64,000 nt of DNA from CAWUFC02 sp963921335 (GTDB lineage Bacteria > Pseudomonadota > Gammaproteobacteria > Pseudomonadales > Halieaceae): the NCBI GenBank assembly GCA_963921335.3, contig CAWUFC020000002.1, positions 1,612,001 through 1,676,000 on the forward strand, read 5' to 3'. Of the stretch, positions 1 through 8,053 are shown in pieces (the first letter of the stretch is position 1; every line of letters starts with the position of its first letter). Position numbers and translations under genes: made by a program. Under the pieces are notes generated by a model that was not told the origin of the DNA, searched no databases, and saw only the letters and a program-made list of their open reading frames with translations.

Positions 1-857
1 GTGAAACCGGGGAACCCATCTTTCCGGTAGAAGAGCGCCCGGTTCCGCAAGATGGTGCAGTAGCCGGCGAATACCTGTCACCGACCCAGCCCTTCCCCAC
101 CAAGCCGGAACCTTTACATCCGCTGAGTCTGCCACCAGAAGATGCATGGGGTATTACGCCCTGGGACAGGAATGACTGCAAAGCGCAGCTGAGTGAACTG
201 CGTAATGAAGGTATTTACACACCGCCCTCCACCACTGGCACAGTGTTTTATCCCAGTGACTTTGGCGGCAATAACTGGGACTCACCCGCCATCGACCAGG
301 CCCGCAACATCGCCGTACTGAATACGCGCAAAGTACCCATGAATTTGAAGTTGCTGCCCAGAGAGGAGTGCAAAGGACCCATGGGCGGTCTCGGCCCGCA
401 AATGGGAACGCCTTACTGCATGCACTATGAGCCGATTGTCTCACCCCTGGGCGTGCCCTGTAATGAGCCGCCATGGGGCACCTTGATAGCGGTTGACCTG
501 AACGCCGGGGAGAAACTGTGGGAAGTCCCATTGGGTAATCTGGAGCACATGGCACCCTGGCCGGTCTCAAAGCTGATAGAGGGCCCACCCAATATCGGTG
601 GACCAGCGATCACCGCCAGCGGTCTGATATTCATTGCCGGCACGCCAGACCAGTACATTCGCGCCTTCTCTATTGAGGATGGCAAAGAACTGTGGCGGGC
701 GCCGTTACCGACGGGCGGGCATGCGACACCCATGACCTACCGCGCAGGACCAGATCAAAAACAGTACCTGGTCATCGCTGCCGGAGGCCACTTTGGTATG
801 GGGCAATTTGGGCAAGAGCCAAGCGACCACCTGATCGCCTTTGCCCTACCTGACTAG
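1..857 (+). CDS. PQQ-dependent membrane dehydrogenase (glucose/quinate type), C-terminal part
   Basis: The reading frame is open from base 3 with no start, so the gene begins before the window. About 284 C-terminal residues are visible. The stretch GGNNWDSPAIDQARNIAVLN followed by LIAVDLNAGEKLWEVPLGN and GLIFIAGTPDQYIRAFSIEDGKEL has the repeating W-motif pattern of eight-bladed quinoprotein propellers, and the end (GGHFGMG...DHLIAFALPD) matches the usual end of membrane-bound glucose/quinate dehydrogenases. These enzymes oxidise sugars or cyclic polyols in the periplasm and pass electrons to ubiquinone. The N-terminal membrane segments cannot be checked. Substrate is not decided by this fragment. 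Family call is firm, exact enzyme is not. Confidence 0.85.
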   Translation, partial: ETGEPIFPVEERPVPQDGAVAGEYLSPTQPFPTKPEPLHPLSLPPEDAWGITPWDRNDCKAQLSELRNEGIYTPPSTTGTVFYPSDFGGNNWDSPAIDQARNIAVLNTRKVPMNLKLLPREECKGPMGGLGPQMGTPYCMHYEPIVSPLGVPCNEPPWGTLIAVDLNAGEKLWEVPLGNLEHMAPWPVSKLIEGPPNIGGPAITASGLIFIAGTPDQYIRAFSIEDGKELWRAPLPTGGHATPMTYRAGPDQKQYLVIAAGGHFGMGQFGQEPSDHLIAFALPD

Positions 858-858
858 C

Positions 859-940
859 TTCAAGGGGTCAGACCCCTTGAAAAGGTCCACTACGATCTGA
901 ATGGGCTAAATCAGTTTTCAAGGGGTCTGACCCCTTGAAA
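859..940. repeat. Pair of GGGGTC/GACCCC perfect inverted repeats
   Basis: Two near-identical palindromes lie just behind the dehydrogenase stop. Copy 1 (859-881) has 11-bp arms, TTCAAGGGGTC and its complement, around one A. Copy 2 (916-940) has 12-bp arms around one T. They are separated by 34 bp and can also pair with each other. The first could act as a terminator-like hairpin but no T-run follows. Similar GGGGTC palindromes are common as intergenic repeats in proteobacteria; linking them to REP-type transposition is recollection, not shown here. Confidence 0.8.
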
Positions 941-942
941 TT

Positions 943-1119
943 CTAACCCTTGTTGCTGATGGTGATATGCTTGCGGGCCGCCGAACTGGGCTGGCCACTG
1001 ACACCACGGGGGATTTCCTGAACTTTGCCACCGGACTTCAGAAATGCTTCAACCTGGTCGGCAATGGATTCGCTGGTTTCTACAGGAGCCGCTGGCTGGC
1101 GGCGACGGGAAGAGGCCAC
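943..1119 (-). CDS. Small SutA-like protein, probably 5'-frameshifted
   Basis: A 58-codon frame beginning at GTG 1119 encodes a basic start (SSRRRQPAAP), then SIADQVEAFLKSGGKVQEIP and a short tail ending SNKG. The FLxxGGKVQEI block resembles the C-terminal part of the RNA-polymerase-binding regulator SutA and of related small gammaproteobacterial proteins. A better-placed ATG at 1136 (ATG ATT AAG AAG) runs into TAG after four codons; restoring one base there would join it to the long frame and give a start MIKKVVVASS. So either GTG is the true start or one base is missing around 1122-1126. Family link is by motif only. Confidence 0.5.
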   Translation of the reverse strand: MASSRRRQPAAPVETSESIADQVEAFLKSGGKVQEIPRGVSGQPSSAARKHITISNKG

Positions 1120-1182
1120 AACTACTTCTTAATCATTTTTTTTAATGGCCGACTAGTATACACGCATTTCAAAGCAATTGCT

Positions 1183-1611
1183 TTAAAAAGATTGGTCGGG
1201 CGGTGCAATGCGCTTACCCATACCCACCACTTCGTCCACGGTATAACCCAGTGACTCATAAAAAGAGATCACCGAAGTATTGCTGTTACGCACCTGCAGG
1301 TTCACCTTGGGGCATCCACGCGCCAGCAGCAATTCTTCGACAGCACTCATAATACGGCGGCCATAGCCAGTTCGATGACTGCCAGGCGCTACCGCAAGAT
1401 AGTTAACCCAGCCTCGATGCCCGTCGTAACCACCCATGACCGAGGCAATAATCTCACCGCCCACGCAGCCCACCAGAAACAGGTCCGGGTCCACTGCCAG
1501 TTTGCGTTCTATATCCTGCGCCGGATTGTTCCAGTGCACGAGTAAGTCGCAGTCCTGCCACAGCGCAATCACTGCTTGCTGATCATCTGGATTAAACGTC
1601 CGAATCTCCAT
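1183..1611 (-). CDS. GNAT family N-acetyltransferase
   Basis: The 142-residue product starts MEIRTFNPDDQQAVIALW and carries the GNAT core: strand YLAVAPGSHRTGYGRRIMSA is the acetyl-CoA pyrophosphate loop (R/Q-x-x-G-x-G/R), followed by NLQVRNSNTSVISFYESLGY, the typical motif B region. It resembles YpeA-type acetyltransferases. The longer upstream reading frame (to 1683) is rejected because it would overlap the preceding gene; ATG 1611 leaves a 5-nt gap to the stop at 1617. It is the last gene of a minus-strand run. Acceptor substrate unknown. Confidence 0.85.
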   Translation of the reverse strand: MEIRTFNPDDQQAVIALWQDCDLLVHWNNPAQDIERKLAVDPDLFLVGCVGGEIIASVMGGYDGHRGWVNYLAVAPGSHRTGYGRRIMSAVEELLLARGCPKVNLQVRNSNTSVISFYESLGYTVDEVVGMGKRIAPPDQSF

Positions 1612-1616
1612 CCGTA

Positions 1617-2093
1617 TCAGACCGGTCGCAAATCCTTTGCTGTGAGCACTCGCACGCCCAAAGCTGCTGGCGCAAACAGCCATGGCAGGTTAAACGCCAA
1701 ATAAAAGGCCACATTGGGCGGGGGATGATCACCCAGAAACGTCTGCATGAAGTAATAAAACATATTCGTCACTCCGGCCGCTGCATAGATCAAGCCTACC
1801 GGCACCAGCCAGCTGCGTTGACGAATCAGTCCATAAACGACAAAACACAGAATGGGTGATTGGAACAAACCATCGAACAGAGTGGCCGCAATCAGGTTTG
1901 GTGGCGGGTCGAGATGGGCGGCCTCTTCCTCCACTGCCCAGCCGTGCAGCCACTGCAGGGGTGGCCATGGGCTGTCAGCGGATACTGGCACACCTAAACC
2001 TTCTGGCAGGCTGAACAAAAAGCCATAGCTGATCGAGACAAGGAAGAAAGCAACCAGCAACAAATCCAGGGGGCGATGCCAGATCGGTGTCAC
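1617..2093 (-). CDS. EXPERA-like four-helix membrane protein
   Basis: A 158-residue integral membrane protein with about four hydrophobic segments (near residues 8-25, 72-92, 96-116 and 128-150). RPLDLLLVAFFLVSISYG in the first helix and the LFDGLFQSP, GLIYAAAGVTNMFYYF and LPWLFAPAALGVRVL segments resemble the EXPERA (TMEM97/EBP-like) fold, whose eukaryotic members bind sterols; bacterial roles are unknown. I chose GTG 2093 because its GTGA overlaps the upstream stop (TGA 2090-2092), which implies translational coupling. An ATG at 2144 in the same frame would overlap the neighbour by 55 nt. Function is not established. Confidence 0.6.
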   Translation of the reverse strand: MTPIWHRPLDLLLVAFFLVSISYGFLFSLPEGLGVPVSADSPWPPLQWLHGWAVEEEAAHLDPPPNLIAATLFDGLFQSPILCFVVYGLIRQRSWLVPVGLIYAAAGVTNMFYYFMQTFLGDHPPPNVAFYLAFNLPWLFAPAALGVRVLTAKDLRPV

Positions 2094-2554
2094 TGCAAAA
2101 TACTCTTCACAAACGCGGAGCTGGTTTCCTCCAGCTGTGAGCAACGATTAAGTGCGTTGCGAACCGGCTCGGGCGTAGACTCGTCAAGCATGCCCTGCCA
2201 GGCTGCTGCGCCTTGTAACTCTGCCTCCGCCTGAATCGCCAGCTGCTGTTGTACGGGTATGCCGTCAAACACCTGATAATAGAGATCACGTGCGCCTGGC
2301 AGTGGCTCAGCTATTTTCTCAGCGACTTCACCGGGTATGGGGAACAGCGCTTCAATAATGTCGGAAATTTGATCTTCACGGGCCGCACATTGCAGTAAAC
2401 CTTCCCGCTCTTCGGGCCACATATCAGCCCAGTCACGATAGCGTTGAGCTGCCTGCCGCTCGAGTAGCGCCAGGAAGTTGGGCACATACTGCGGCTCAAC
2501 CTGACCGATGAAGGGTGCCAACAACTCGCCAAAGTTTGGTACTTCAACGTTCAT
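2090..2554 (-). CDS. Hypothetical protein, 154 aa
   Basis: A soluble, acidic, helix-rich protein starting MNVEVPNFGELLAPFIG; AAGGAG sits 7 nt before the ATG. No signal peptide, membrane segment or catalytic motif is visible. It overlaps by 4 nt the membrane protein downstream and by 11 nt the end of the small CxxC reading frame upstream, so it belongs to the TonB-receptor operon. I do not recognise the family. Confidence 0.7.
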   Translation of the reverse strand: MNVEVPNFGELLAPFIGQVEPQYVPNFLALLERQAAQRYRDWADMWPEEREGLLQCAAREDQISDIIEALFPIPGEVAEKIAEPLPGARDLYYQVFDGIPVQQQLAIQAEAELQGAAAWQGMLDESTPEPVRNALNRCSQLEETSSAFVKSILQ

Positions 2555-2716
2555 TATTTTGCTCCTTGACAGCAATTCGGTATTCGCAGGTCACGCAGCG
2601 ACGCATCCCGGGCGCATGGATTCGTTCTGGGCCCACAGCTGACGCAGCTCTTCGCGCAAGGTTTTCAATTCCTTCGCCTGGTCCCGCAGCTGCTTTTCCC
2701 TCTGGAAAAAACCCAT
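2544..2716 (-). pseudogene. Small coiled-coil CxxC protein, frameshifted
   Basis: ATG 2716 lies 3 nt after the upstream stop and opens a charged helical frame (MGFFQREKQLRDQAKELKTL, then REELRQLWAQNESMRPG) that ends at TGA 2591-2593 after 41 codons. In the next frame the sequence continues naturally as MRRCVTCEYRIAVKEQNNER to a stop at 2544. Adding one base after the CCCGGG stretch (about 2609-2614) would join them into a 57-residue protein with a heptad-like helix and a CxxC motif. Either the gene is broken or one base was lost in sequencing. A short 41-residue product remains possible. Confidence 0.5.
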
Positions 2717-2719
2717 CGG

Positions 2720-3493
2720 CTACTTCCAGCGCATTCTCACAGTGCATGAGGTTTCGGGCAAGTGCGGCTCAAAGTCCATGTGCAGGCCGCCATCCTCGCC
2801 ATTAAACATCGCCTCGAAGGGGCCCTTACAGATCAACTGGCAACCTTCAGCTGGCAGCTGGTCAGGGTTTGGCAGGCTGTCCTGGGCCGCACAGGTGTGC
2901 CAGGCGCAGTCGGGCACATACATGGTCATACTGCCTTCAAGCATATTGATGTCGCGCATCTCCGCGGGACCGGTCAGCCAGGCAGCGGGATTAAACGTAT
3001 CGAACATAAACTTCTGCAACCTGCCGGGCTCTGCGCGCACCTCAGTTTTGTCCTTGTTCTTCTCTGACATGCTTCGCATCATGGCGATAAAGTCAGCGGA
3101 GGTTTCCTCCCCGGTGGAGACGCAGGTGCCAATCACGATCTCTTCATACTGGGCCTGCGAGTAATACTTGCGCAATTCCAGCAACGCCCATTCCACCTCG
3201 CGCACAAAATTGCCGTAGCGCTTGCGCCATTTCTCACGGGGAGAGTCTTTCCAGCTAACCACCTCGCGGCGCGATCGAATGGCCCGCCAGTCGCTATCAA
3301 TCTGCTGTTTATCACCTGACAGTCTCAGTATCGGCAGCAAGCTGTGGGTCACAACCAGGCTGGCTTTCTTGACCAGCATGGCATTGGACATCCACATGTC
3401 GATCCAGGCCTGCAGACCCCAGTTGTACCAGAACCCGCTCTTGCGTGGAGCCCGGCTTCCCTTAGTATCAGAAGCGATTACGGCATCTTTCAT
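2720..3493 (-). CDS. Hypothetical protein with cysteine-rich C-terminal domain
   Basis: About 257 residues. The N-terminal half is a helical, basic region with SGFWYNWGLQAWIDMWMSNA and WKDSPREKWRKRYGNFV; the C-terminal half is cysteine-containing (MTMYVPDCAWHTC, EGCQLICKGPFEAMF, ETSCTVRMRWK). The end vaguely resembles small-molecule-binding V4R or thiazoline-hydrolase-like folds, but this is too weak to name. It begins 16 nt after the TonB receptor stop; a GTG two codons earlier is an alternative start. It is co-transcribed with the receptor and may act on its ligand. No family recognised. Confidence 0.7.
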   Translation of the reverse strand: MKDAVIASDTKGSRAPRKSGFWYNWGLQAWIDMWMSNAMLVKKASLVVTHSLLPILRLSGDKQQIDSDWRAIRSRREVVSWKDSPREKWRKRYGNFVREVEWALLELRKYYSQAQYEEIVIGTCVSTGEETSADFIAMMRSMSEKNKDKTEVRAEPGRLQKFMFDTFNPAAWLTGPAEMRDINMLEGSMTMYVPDCAWHTCAAQDSLPNPDQLPAEGCQLICKGPFEAMFNGEDGGLHMDFEPHLPETSCTVRMRWK

Positions 3494-3509
3494 CGGCACA
3501 TCCCGCGGC

Positions 3510-5810
3510 TTACTGTGCCGTGCGGTAGTTCAGCGTGACACCATAGGTCAGCGGTGGCGCATTAATACCGGCGAAGCCACCCAACACCGGAATATCAAAG
3601 CCAATCACGTGGTATTCCTCGTCCAGGAGATTGCGGCCCCAGAGCGTCAGTTCCCAGCGATTGTCCCGCCCCTGGATGCCCAAGCGTGCATTCACCAGGT
3701 GGGTGTCCTGCTGCTTGAGTGCCTCATCCAGGTCACCGGCGAGATACATGTCGCTAACATAGTTGTACTCCAGGCGCGCGAACCAGCCCATGTCATTGTT
3801 GAAACGATCGGCCAGCTGCAGGAAGTTACTCCAGGTCCACTCTGGCGCGTTATCGATTTCACGACCCGTGAGGTCCTGCACGCAGTTCGGTTCCACGAAC
3901 GGACTGCCACCGGTGATCTCGATCAACTGCGCCACGGTACATTCACCGGTCTCAAAGTCTGCGTACTCTGCTTTGTTGTAGCCCAGCGCGGAGCCCAGCG
4001 TCGTGATGGCGTTGGGCACGTAGATCAGGTCCAGCTCGACACCCTGGCTCTCCATGGAACCAGCATTCCGCACGGTGATATTAGTGCCGTCAAAACCCTG
4101 AGCCTGGAAATCATCGTAATCCACATAGAACAAGGTGCCATTGAACTGCAGACGACGATCCAGCCAGGTACCCTTCCAGCCAATTTCATAATTGCGCGAG
4201 CGCTCGTCATCAAACTCCGCCGGTGCACCAGTAGCGGTACGCAGCTGGTTAAATCCACCGGATTTGAAGCCTTGGCTAGCGCTCGCATAGAGCATCAGGT
4301 CCTGTCTCGGAAACCAGGACAGACTCAAAGATGGCGAGAAATCCCAAACACTGCGCTGGTCATCAGAGAAAGTATCACGGCCTGCAATCGGCGGCGCATC
4401 GACCACAACCGGGGGCACCGGGCGCGCAATCTGGCTGCCTATGCGGCGTTTTTCTTCCTGGGTAATGCGCGCGCCAAAGGTCAATCGCCAGGCGTCATTA
4501 ATATGCCAGTTGAGTTGACCAAAAGCAGCATAGCTGGTGGTCTCATGCTTATTGGTATCGAAGTTGACCGACCCCTCAGGGAATAACAACCCAAACGCAA
4601 ACAACTGGCCAGTCAGCTCCGTGAATCCATTGCTGTTGTAGGTATCCATGGTCGAATCAAAAAAATACAAGCCCACTTGGTAATCGAGTTTCTCACCAGC
4701 GGGTGATGCAATCCGAAACTCGCTAGAAAACTGATCCAGCTCGACCTGAGTGTCCGTGACGATGGCATCGTACTGGGAGAAGTCACCATCAAACGTGGAA
4801 TTTGATTCATAGGTGCGCCAGGCATTAATCCAGGTGAGTACAAACTCACTGTCCAGCTCTTTTACCCATTCTGCGGCCACCCCGCCCACGGTCACATCGT
4901 CAGAGAACTCTGAGTCGACTGAGATATCGCCATCGAAAGCATCGGGATCTCTATCAAAGGGTATGCCTGTAGCCTGCTCATACAAAGGGAAAGGTATACC
5001 CAGGGTTGAGCCATCGCCGATGTAGTCCATCACATCCGGCGCACAGCAACTAGCGTCGTTGTTGGAGTAGTCCAGAGTAATGGTCAGGTCGCCAGCATTA
5101 CCCATATTAAACAGGGTTCGCCACTTAATTCCTTGTCGCTTGGCATCATTAATATCACCACCGTTCCAGGTATTGTCATAAGTTCCGTCGCGTTTAACGT
5201 AGTAGCCCGATAAACGAGTCGCATGTCCACTTTCACCCAGGGGAATATTAACCATGCCGCGCAATTCGCGCGCATTGTAGTTACCCAGCACAGCTTCTAG
5301 TTCCGCCTCAAACAGCTCCGCAGGTGCTTTTGAGATTATATTAAGCGCACCGGCAGCAGTGTTCTTGCCGTAGAGTGTACCCTGCGGCCCGCGCAGCACC
5401 TCCACGCGCTGAATGTCCATGAGGTCACCGACGCTCATACCCGCACGGCCCTGGTAGACCCCGTCAATGAACACACCAACACTTGGATCAATGCCAGCAT
5501 TGGTGCCGATAGACCCTATTCCGCGTATACGGATAGATGTGGAACGGGAATCTGTGACCGGGGAAATTTTCAAGTTGGGTGTATATTGATCCAACTGGGT
5601 GAGCTCTTTGGTACCGCTGTTTTTAAAGAACTCATCGGTAAATGCTGCCACCGAGATAGCAACTTCCTGCAGGTTCTCTTCGCGGCGATTGGCGGTGACG
5701 ATAACCTCTTCAAGCGCGACCACCTCCTCTGCTTCTTCAATGGCCTCGGTTTGGGCCTGACCAGCAGCAGCTACTGTCAGCGCTATCGCCGACACTAAAA
5801 ATCTTTTCAT
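3510..5810 (-). CDS. TonB-dependent outer-membrane receptor
   Basis: 766 residues from MKRFLVSAIALTVAAAGQAQ, a signal peptide cleaved near AQA. EEVIVTANRREENLQEV is the TonB-box region, followed by the plug domain (SIRIRGIGSIGTNAG, VFIDGVYQGR, VEVLRGPQGTLYGKNTAAGA) and a beta-barrel. The start is supported by GAGGGG 6 nt before ATG 5810. The product imports a large or scarce ligand across the outer membrane using TonB energy; of this iron-or-organic-ligand family, sterol/terpenoid-type receptors in such bacteria look similar, but the ligand is not known. It ends LNYRTAQ rather than the usual final aromatic residue. It lies 53 nt downstream of a TetR gene. Confidence 0.93.
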   Translation of the reverse strand: MKRFLVSAIALTVAAAGQAQTEAIEEAEEVVALEEVIVTANRREENLQEVAISVAAFTDEFFKNSGTKELTQLDQYTPNLKISPVTDSRSTSIRIRGIGSIGTNAGIDPSVGVFIDGVYQGRAGMSVGDLMDIQRVEVLRGPQGTLYGKNTAAGALNIISKAPAELFEAELEAVLGNYNARELRGMVNIPLGESGHATRLSGYYVKRDGTYDNTWNGGDINDAKRQGIKWRTLFNMGNAGDLTITLDYSNNDASCCAPDVMDYIGDGSTLGIPFPLYEQATGIPFDRDPDAFDGDISVDSEFSDDVTVGGVAAEWVKELDSEFVLTWINAWRTYESNSTFDGDFSQYDAIVTDTQVELDQFSSEFRIASPAGEKLDYQVGLYFFDSTMDTYNSNGFTELTGQLFAFGLLFPEGSVNFDTNKHETTSYAAFGQLNWHINDAWRLTFGARITQEEKRRIGSQIARPVPPVVVDAPPIAGRDTFSDDQRSVWDFSPSLSLSWFPRQDLMLYASASQGFKSGGFNQLRTATGAPAEFDDERSRNYEIGWKGTWLDRRLQFNGTLFYVDYDDFQAQGFDGTNITVRNAGSMESQGVELDLIYVPNAITTLGSALGYNKAEYADFETGECTVAQLIEITGGSPFVEPNCVQDLTGREIDNAPEWTWSNFLQLADRFNNDMGWFARLEYNYVSDMYLAGDLDEALKQQDTHLVNARLGIQGRDNRWELTLWGRNLLDEEYHVIGFDIPVLGGFAGINAPPLTYGVTLNYRTAQ

Positions 5811-5863
5811 GAACCCCTCGTACAACTAATTATTATGAATATTGTGTGATGAGCTATCGAGGA

Positions 5864-6481
5864 CTAGTGCACACCCAGTCCCTCAAAGATAGTCGTCATC
5901 ACGTAATCTCGCAGGTCTTCCATGCTGTATTGCTCGCCCACCAGGTTGGTGAGCCGGTTGTCATTCGCGAGCGTGACAAATCCATGCACACTAGACAGAA
6001 TTGCCACCGCCTGAAGCGCCGGGTCGCCTTTTTGTACGATCCCCAATTGCTGGCACATCTCGATGTCATCAGTCATCTGTTCAAAGGCAATATTGCTGGT
6101 GTGCTGCAGCGACTCATGCCCTGTGCTGGTGAGCAGGTCACCGCTGAACATCACTCGGTAATAAGCGGGAAATTTCATCGCAAACTCAAAGTAAGCTATA
6201 CCGCTGGCTGCGAACTGGTCGAGAGGATCATCGCCAGCCGCAAGCTTGGCCTGCTGCATCGTGTCATAGAGCAATTCAAAACCCTGCTCAACCACCGCCA
6301 GTATCAAATCGTCCTTGTCTTCGAAATGCCGATAGGGGGCCGCATGAGACACACCGGCCCTTCGCGCCACCTCACGAATCGTCAAACCCTGGGGTCCACT
6401 ATCGGCAATGATCTCCAGCGCGGCATTAAGCAAGGCCGTGCGGAGATCGCCATGGTGATAGGCCTGTTTAAGCGCCGTCAC
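5864..6481 (-). CDS. TetR-family regulator of the carotenoid oxygenase/TonB locus
   Basis: 205 residues starting at GTG 6481 (VTALKQAYHHGDLR), with AAGGA 8 nt upstream. The helix-turn-helix is LTIREVARRAGVSHAAPYRHF, typical of TetR proteins with a WHG-type C-terminal ligand domain. The frame stays open upstream to 6844 but that part overlaps the divergent gene and lacks family features. It is divergent from the carotenoid oxygenase gene, and two similar palindromes lie in the shared promoter region, so control of both directions, including the TonB receptor behind it, is inferred. Confidence 0.88.
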   Translation of the reverse strand: MTALKQAYHHGDLRTALLNAALEIIADSGPQGLTIREVARRAGVSHAAPYRHFEDKDDLILAVVEQGFELLYDTMQQAKLAAGDDPLDQFAASGIAYFEFAMKFPAYYRVMFSGDLLTSTGHESLQHTSNIAFEQMTDDIEMCQQLGIVQKGDPALQAVAILSSVHGFVTLANDNRLTNLVGEQYSMEDLRDYVMTTIFEGLGVH

Positions 6482-6535
6482 GATATATTCCTTTATTCGA
6501 ATTATGGGAAGAGTGTACGCCAAAACAGCATGCAT

Positions 6536-6583
6536 GTTTATATTGTAAACTTCAAAAATCACTGCTATGTTTCCAACGTAAAC
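6536..6583. promoter_or_regulatory. Twin TetR operator between regulator and carotenoid oxygenase
   Basis: Two 15-bp inverted repeats of the form GTTT-N7-AAAC lie at 6536-6550 (GTTTATATTGTAAAC) and 6569-6583 (GTTTCCAACGTAAAC). Their centres are 33 bp apart, about three helical turns. This is the layout expected for two dimers of the adjacent TetR protein binding the same DNA face. Binding is inferred. Confidence 0.6.
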
Positions 6584-6637
6584 ACCAACAATAAAAGGCT
6601 CTACGGCCTTTAAAACCAAATAAGAAAGAGGTGATGT

Positions 6638-8053
6638 ATGAATCAGGCGGTTGAAGAAAATCGGTTTCTGCAGGGCTGCTTCGCCCCCATCGATGCGGAA
6701 TATACCCACAGTGAGCTGAAGATCACTGGCGAAGTGCCAAAAGATCTCAATGGCAGTTTTTATCGCAACGGCCCCAATGTGCAACACATGCCCCGCGGCG
6801 ACTACCACTTGTTTGCGGGCGATGGCATGACCCACGCCTTCCATATCGAAGACGGCAAGGTGGCTTATCGCAACCGCTGGATTGAAACCGCCAAGTTCAA
6901 GCTAGAGAAAGACCTGGGCCGCAATGTTATCGACCCCATGAACCCCTTTGGCTGTGAAGACGGCTATATGGAGTTCATGCTGAACGACAAAGACGGGTTG
7001 GCTAACACAGCTTGTGTCTGGCACGCCGGCAAAATGCTGATTCTGGAAGAAGGCCACCGCCCTTTTGAGGTTGACCCGATAAGCCTGGAATCGATCGGCA
7101 GCTACGACTACGACGGCAAGCTGACCACAGCAATGACCGCCCACCCGAAGATAGACCCCACTACGGGAGAGATGGTGTTCTTTGCCTATATGTCCACCGG
7201 GCCTTTCAATGCAGACTTCACCGTACACACCGTTGATGCAAACGGCGTGCTGAAGAAGTCCATTGAAGTCGCGACAGACTACCCATCGATGATTCACGAT
7301 TTCGTACTGACCGAGAACTATATCGTCGTACCGCTGTTCCCACTGACCGGCAGCATCGATCGCGCCATGGCCGGCGAGTCACCGTTCATGTGGGAGCTCG
7401 AGAAAGGCGCCAAAGTTGCCGTAATACCGCGCACCGCCAGCAGTGCAGACGAGGTGCGCTGGATCGAATGCGATCCCTTCTTTGTATTCCATTACATGAA
7501 CGGTTTCGACAAAGATGGCGTAATCACGGTAGATGGGTGCCAGTTCGAGCACGCACCTCTGTTCCCCGATGCGAGCGGTGAGATGATGCCCGATCCCGAT
7601 CCAATCCTGAATCGCTGGAACATCGACCTCAATGACAGCAGCGCTAAAGTGAAAAGCGAGCAGATCGACGATGTACCTTCGGAGTTCCCCCAGGTTGATC
7701 CCCGCTACGCCACCAAGGATAACTCGGTCGGCTTCTACGTCAGCCCGGACAGCGACGAAGGTGACATGTTCAACTGTGTTGGCAGCTTTGACCTACGCAG
7801 TAAAACCAATGAACGCTATTCCTTTGGTCCTCGCGCAAGCACCTATATCTCGGAGGCGATTTTCGTTCCAAAGAATGACGCCGCGGCTGAGGGAGAGGGA
7901 TACCTGTTAACGGTCGCCACCGACCTAAACAGTGACACCAGCAAACTGGCGATCATGGACGCCCAGAATGTCGGCGCCGGGCCTCTGGCTACCGCACAGT
8001 TGGATCACCGCATTCCGGTTGGTTTCCACGGCGGCTGGCGCCCTGCCTCCTAA
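6638..8053 (+). CDS. Carotenoid/stilbene cleavage oxygenase (RPE65 family)
   Basis: 471 residues. The four iron-ligand histidines of the seven-bladed propeller are visible in context: TAHPKIDP, MIHDFVLTENYIV, FFVFHYMNGFD and the terminal VGFHGGWRP. The N-terminus (NGSFYRNGPNVQ, HLFAGDGMTHAFHIEDGKV) is diagnostic. Such enzymes use Fe(II) and O2 to split a conjugated double bond in carotenoids, retinoids or lignostilbenes. AGAGGTGATGT precedes ATG 6638. The TonB receptor and unknown proteins under the same TetR suggest an imported hydrophobic substrate. Its stop overlaps the convergent sulfotransferase by 4 nt. Confidence 0.93.
   Translation: MNQAVEENRFLQGCFAPIDAEYTHSELKITGEVPKDLNGSFYRNGPNVQHMPRGDYHLFAGDGMTHAFHIEDGKVAYRNRWIETAKFKLEKDLGRNVIDPMNPFGCEDGYMEFMLNDKDGLANTACVWHAGKMLILEEGHRPFEVDPISLESIGSYDYDGKLTTAMTAHPKIDPTTGEMVFFAYMSTGPFNADFTVHTVDANGVLKKSIEVATDYPSMIHDFVLTENYIVVPLFPLTGSIDRAMAGESPFMWELEKGAKVAVIPRTASSADEVRWIECDPFFVFHYMNGFDKDGVITVDGCQFEHAPLFPDASGEMMPDPDPILNRWNIDLNDSSAKVKSEQIDDVPSEFPQVDPRYATKDNSVGFYVSPDSDEGDMFNCVGSFDLRSKTNERYSFGPRASTYISEAIFVPKNDAAAEGEGYLLTVATDLNSDTSKLAIMDAQNVGAGPLATAQLDHRIPVGFHGGWRPAS

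Noticed and set aside
154..588. Minus-strand frame over the dehydrogenase
   Set aside because: Shadow frame; Cys/Trp-rich and without any motif.
1171..1184. AAAGCAATTGCTTT palindrome as a terminator
   Set aside because: No GC stem and no clear T-run in the right place; AT palindromes this short are common.
3222..4586. 454-codon plus-strand open frame across the TonB receptor
   Set aside because: It is antisense to a clear receptor; no family pattern, unusual composition, and no ribosome site.
6482..6844. N-terminal extension of the TetR frame
   Set aside because: It would run through the operators and the start of the divergent oxygenase gene and has no domain; the GTG at 6481 has a good ribosome site.
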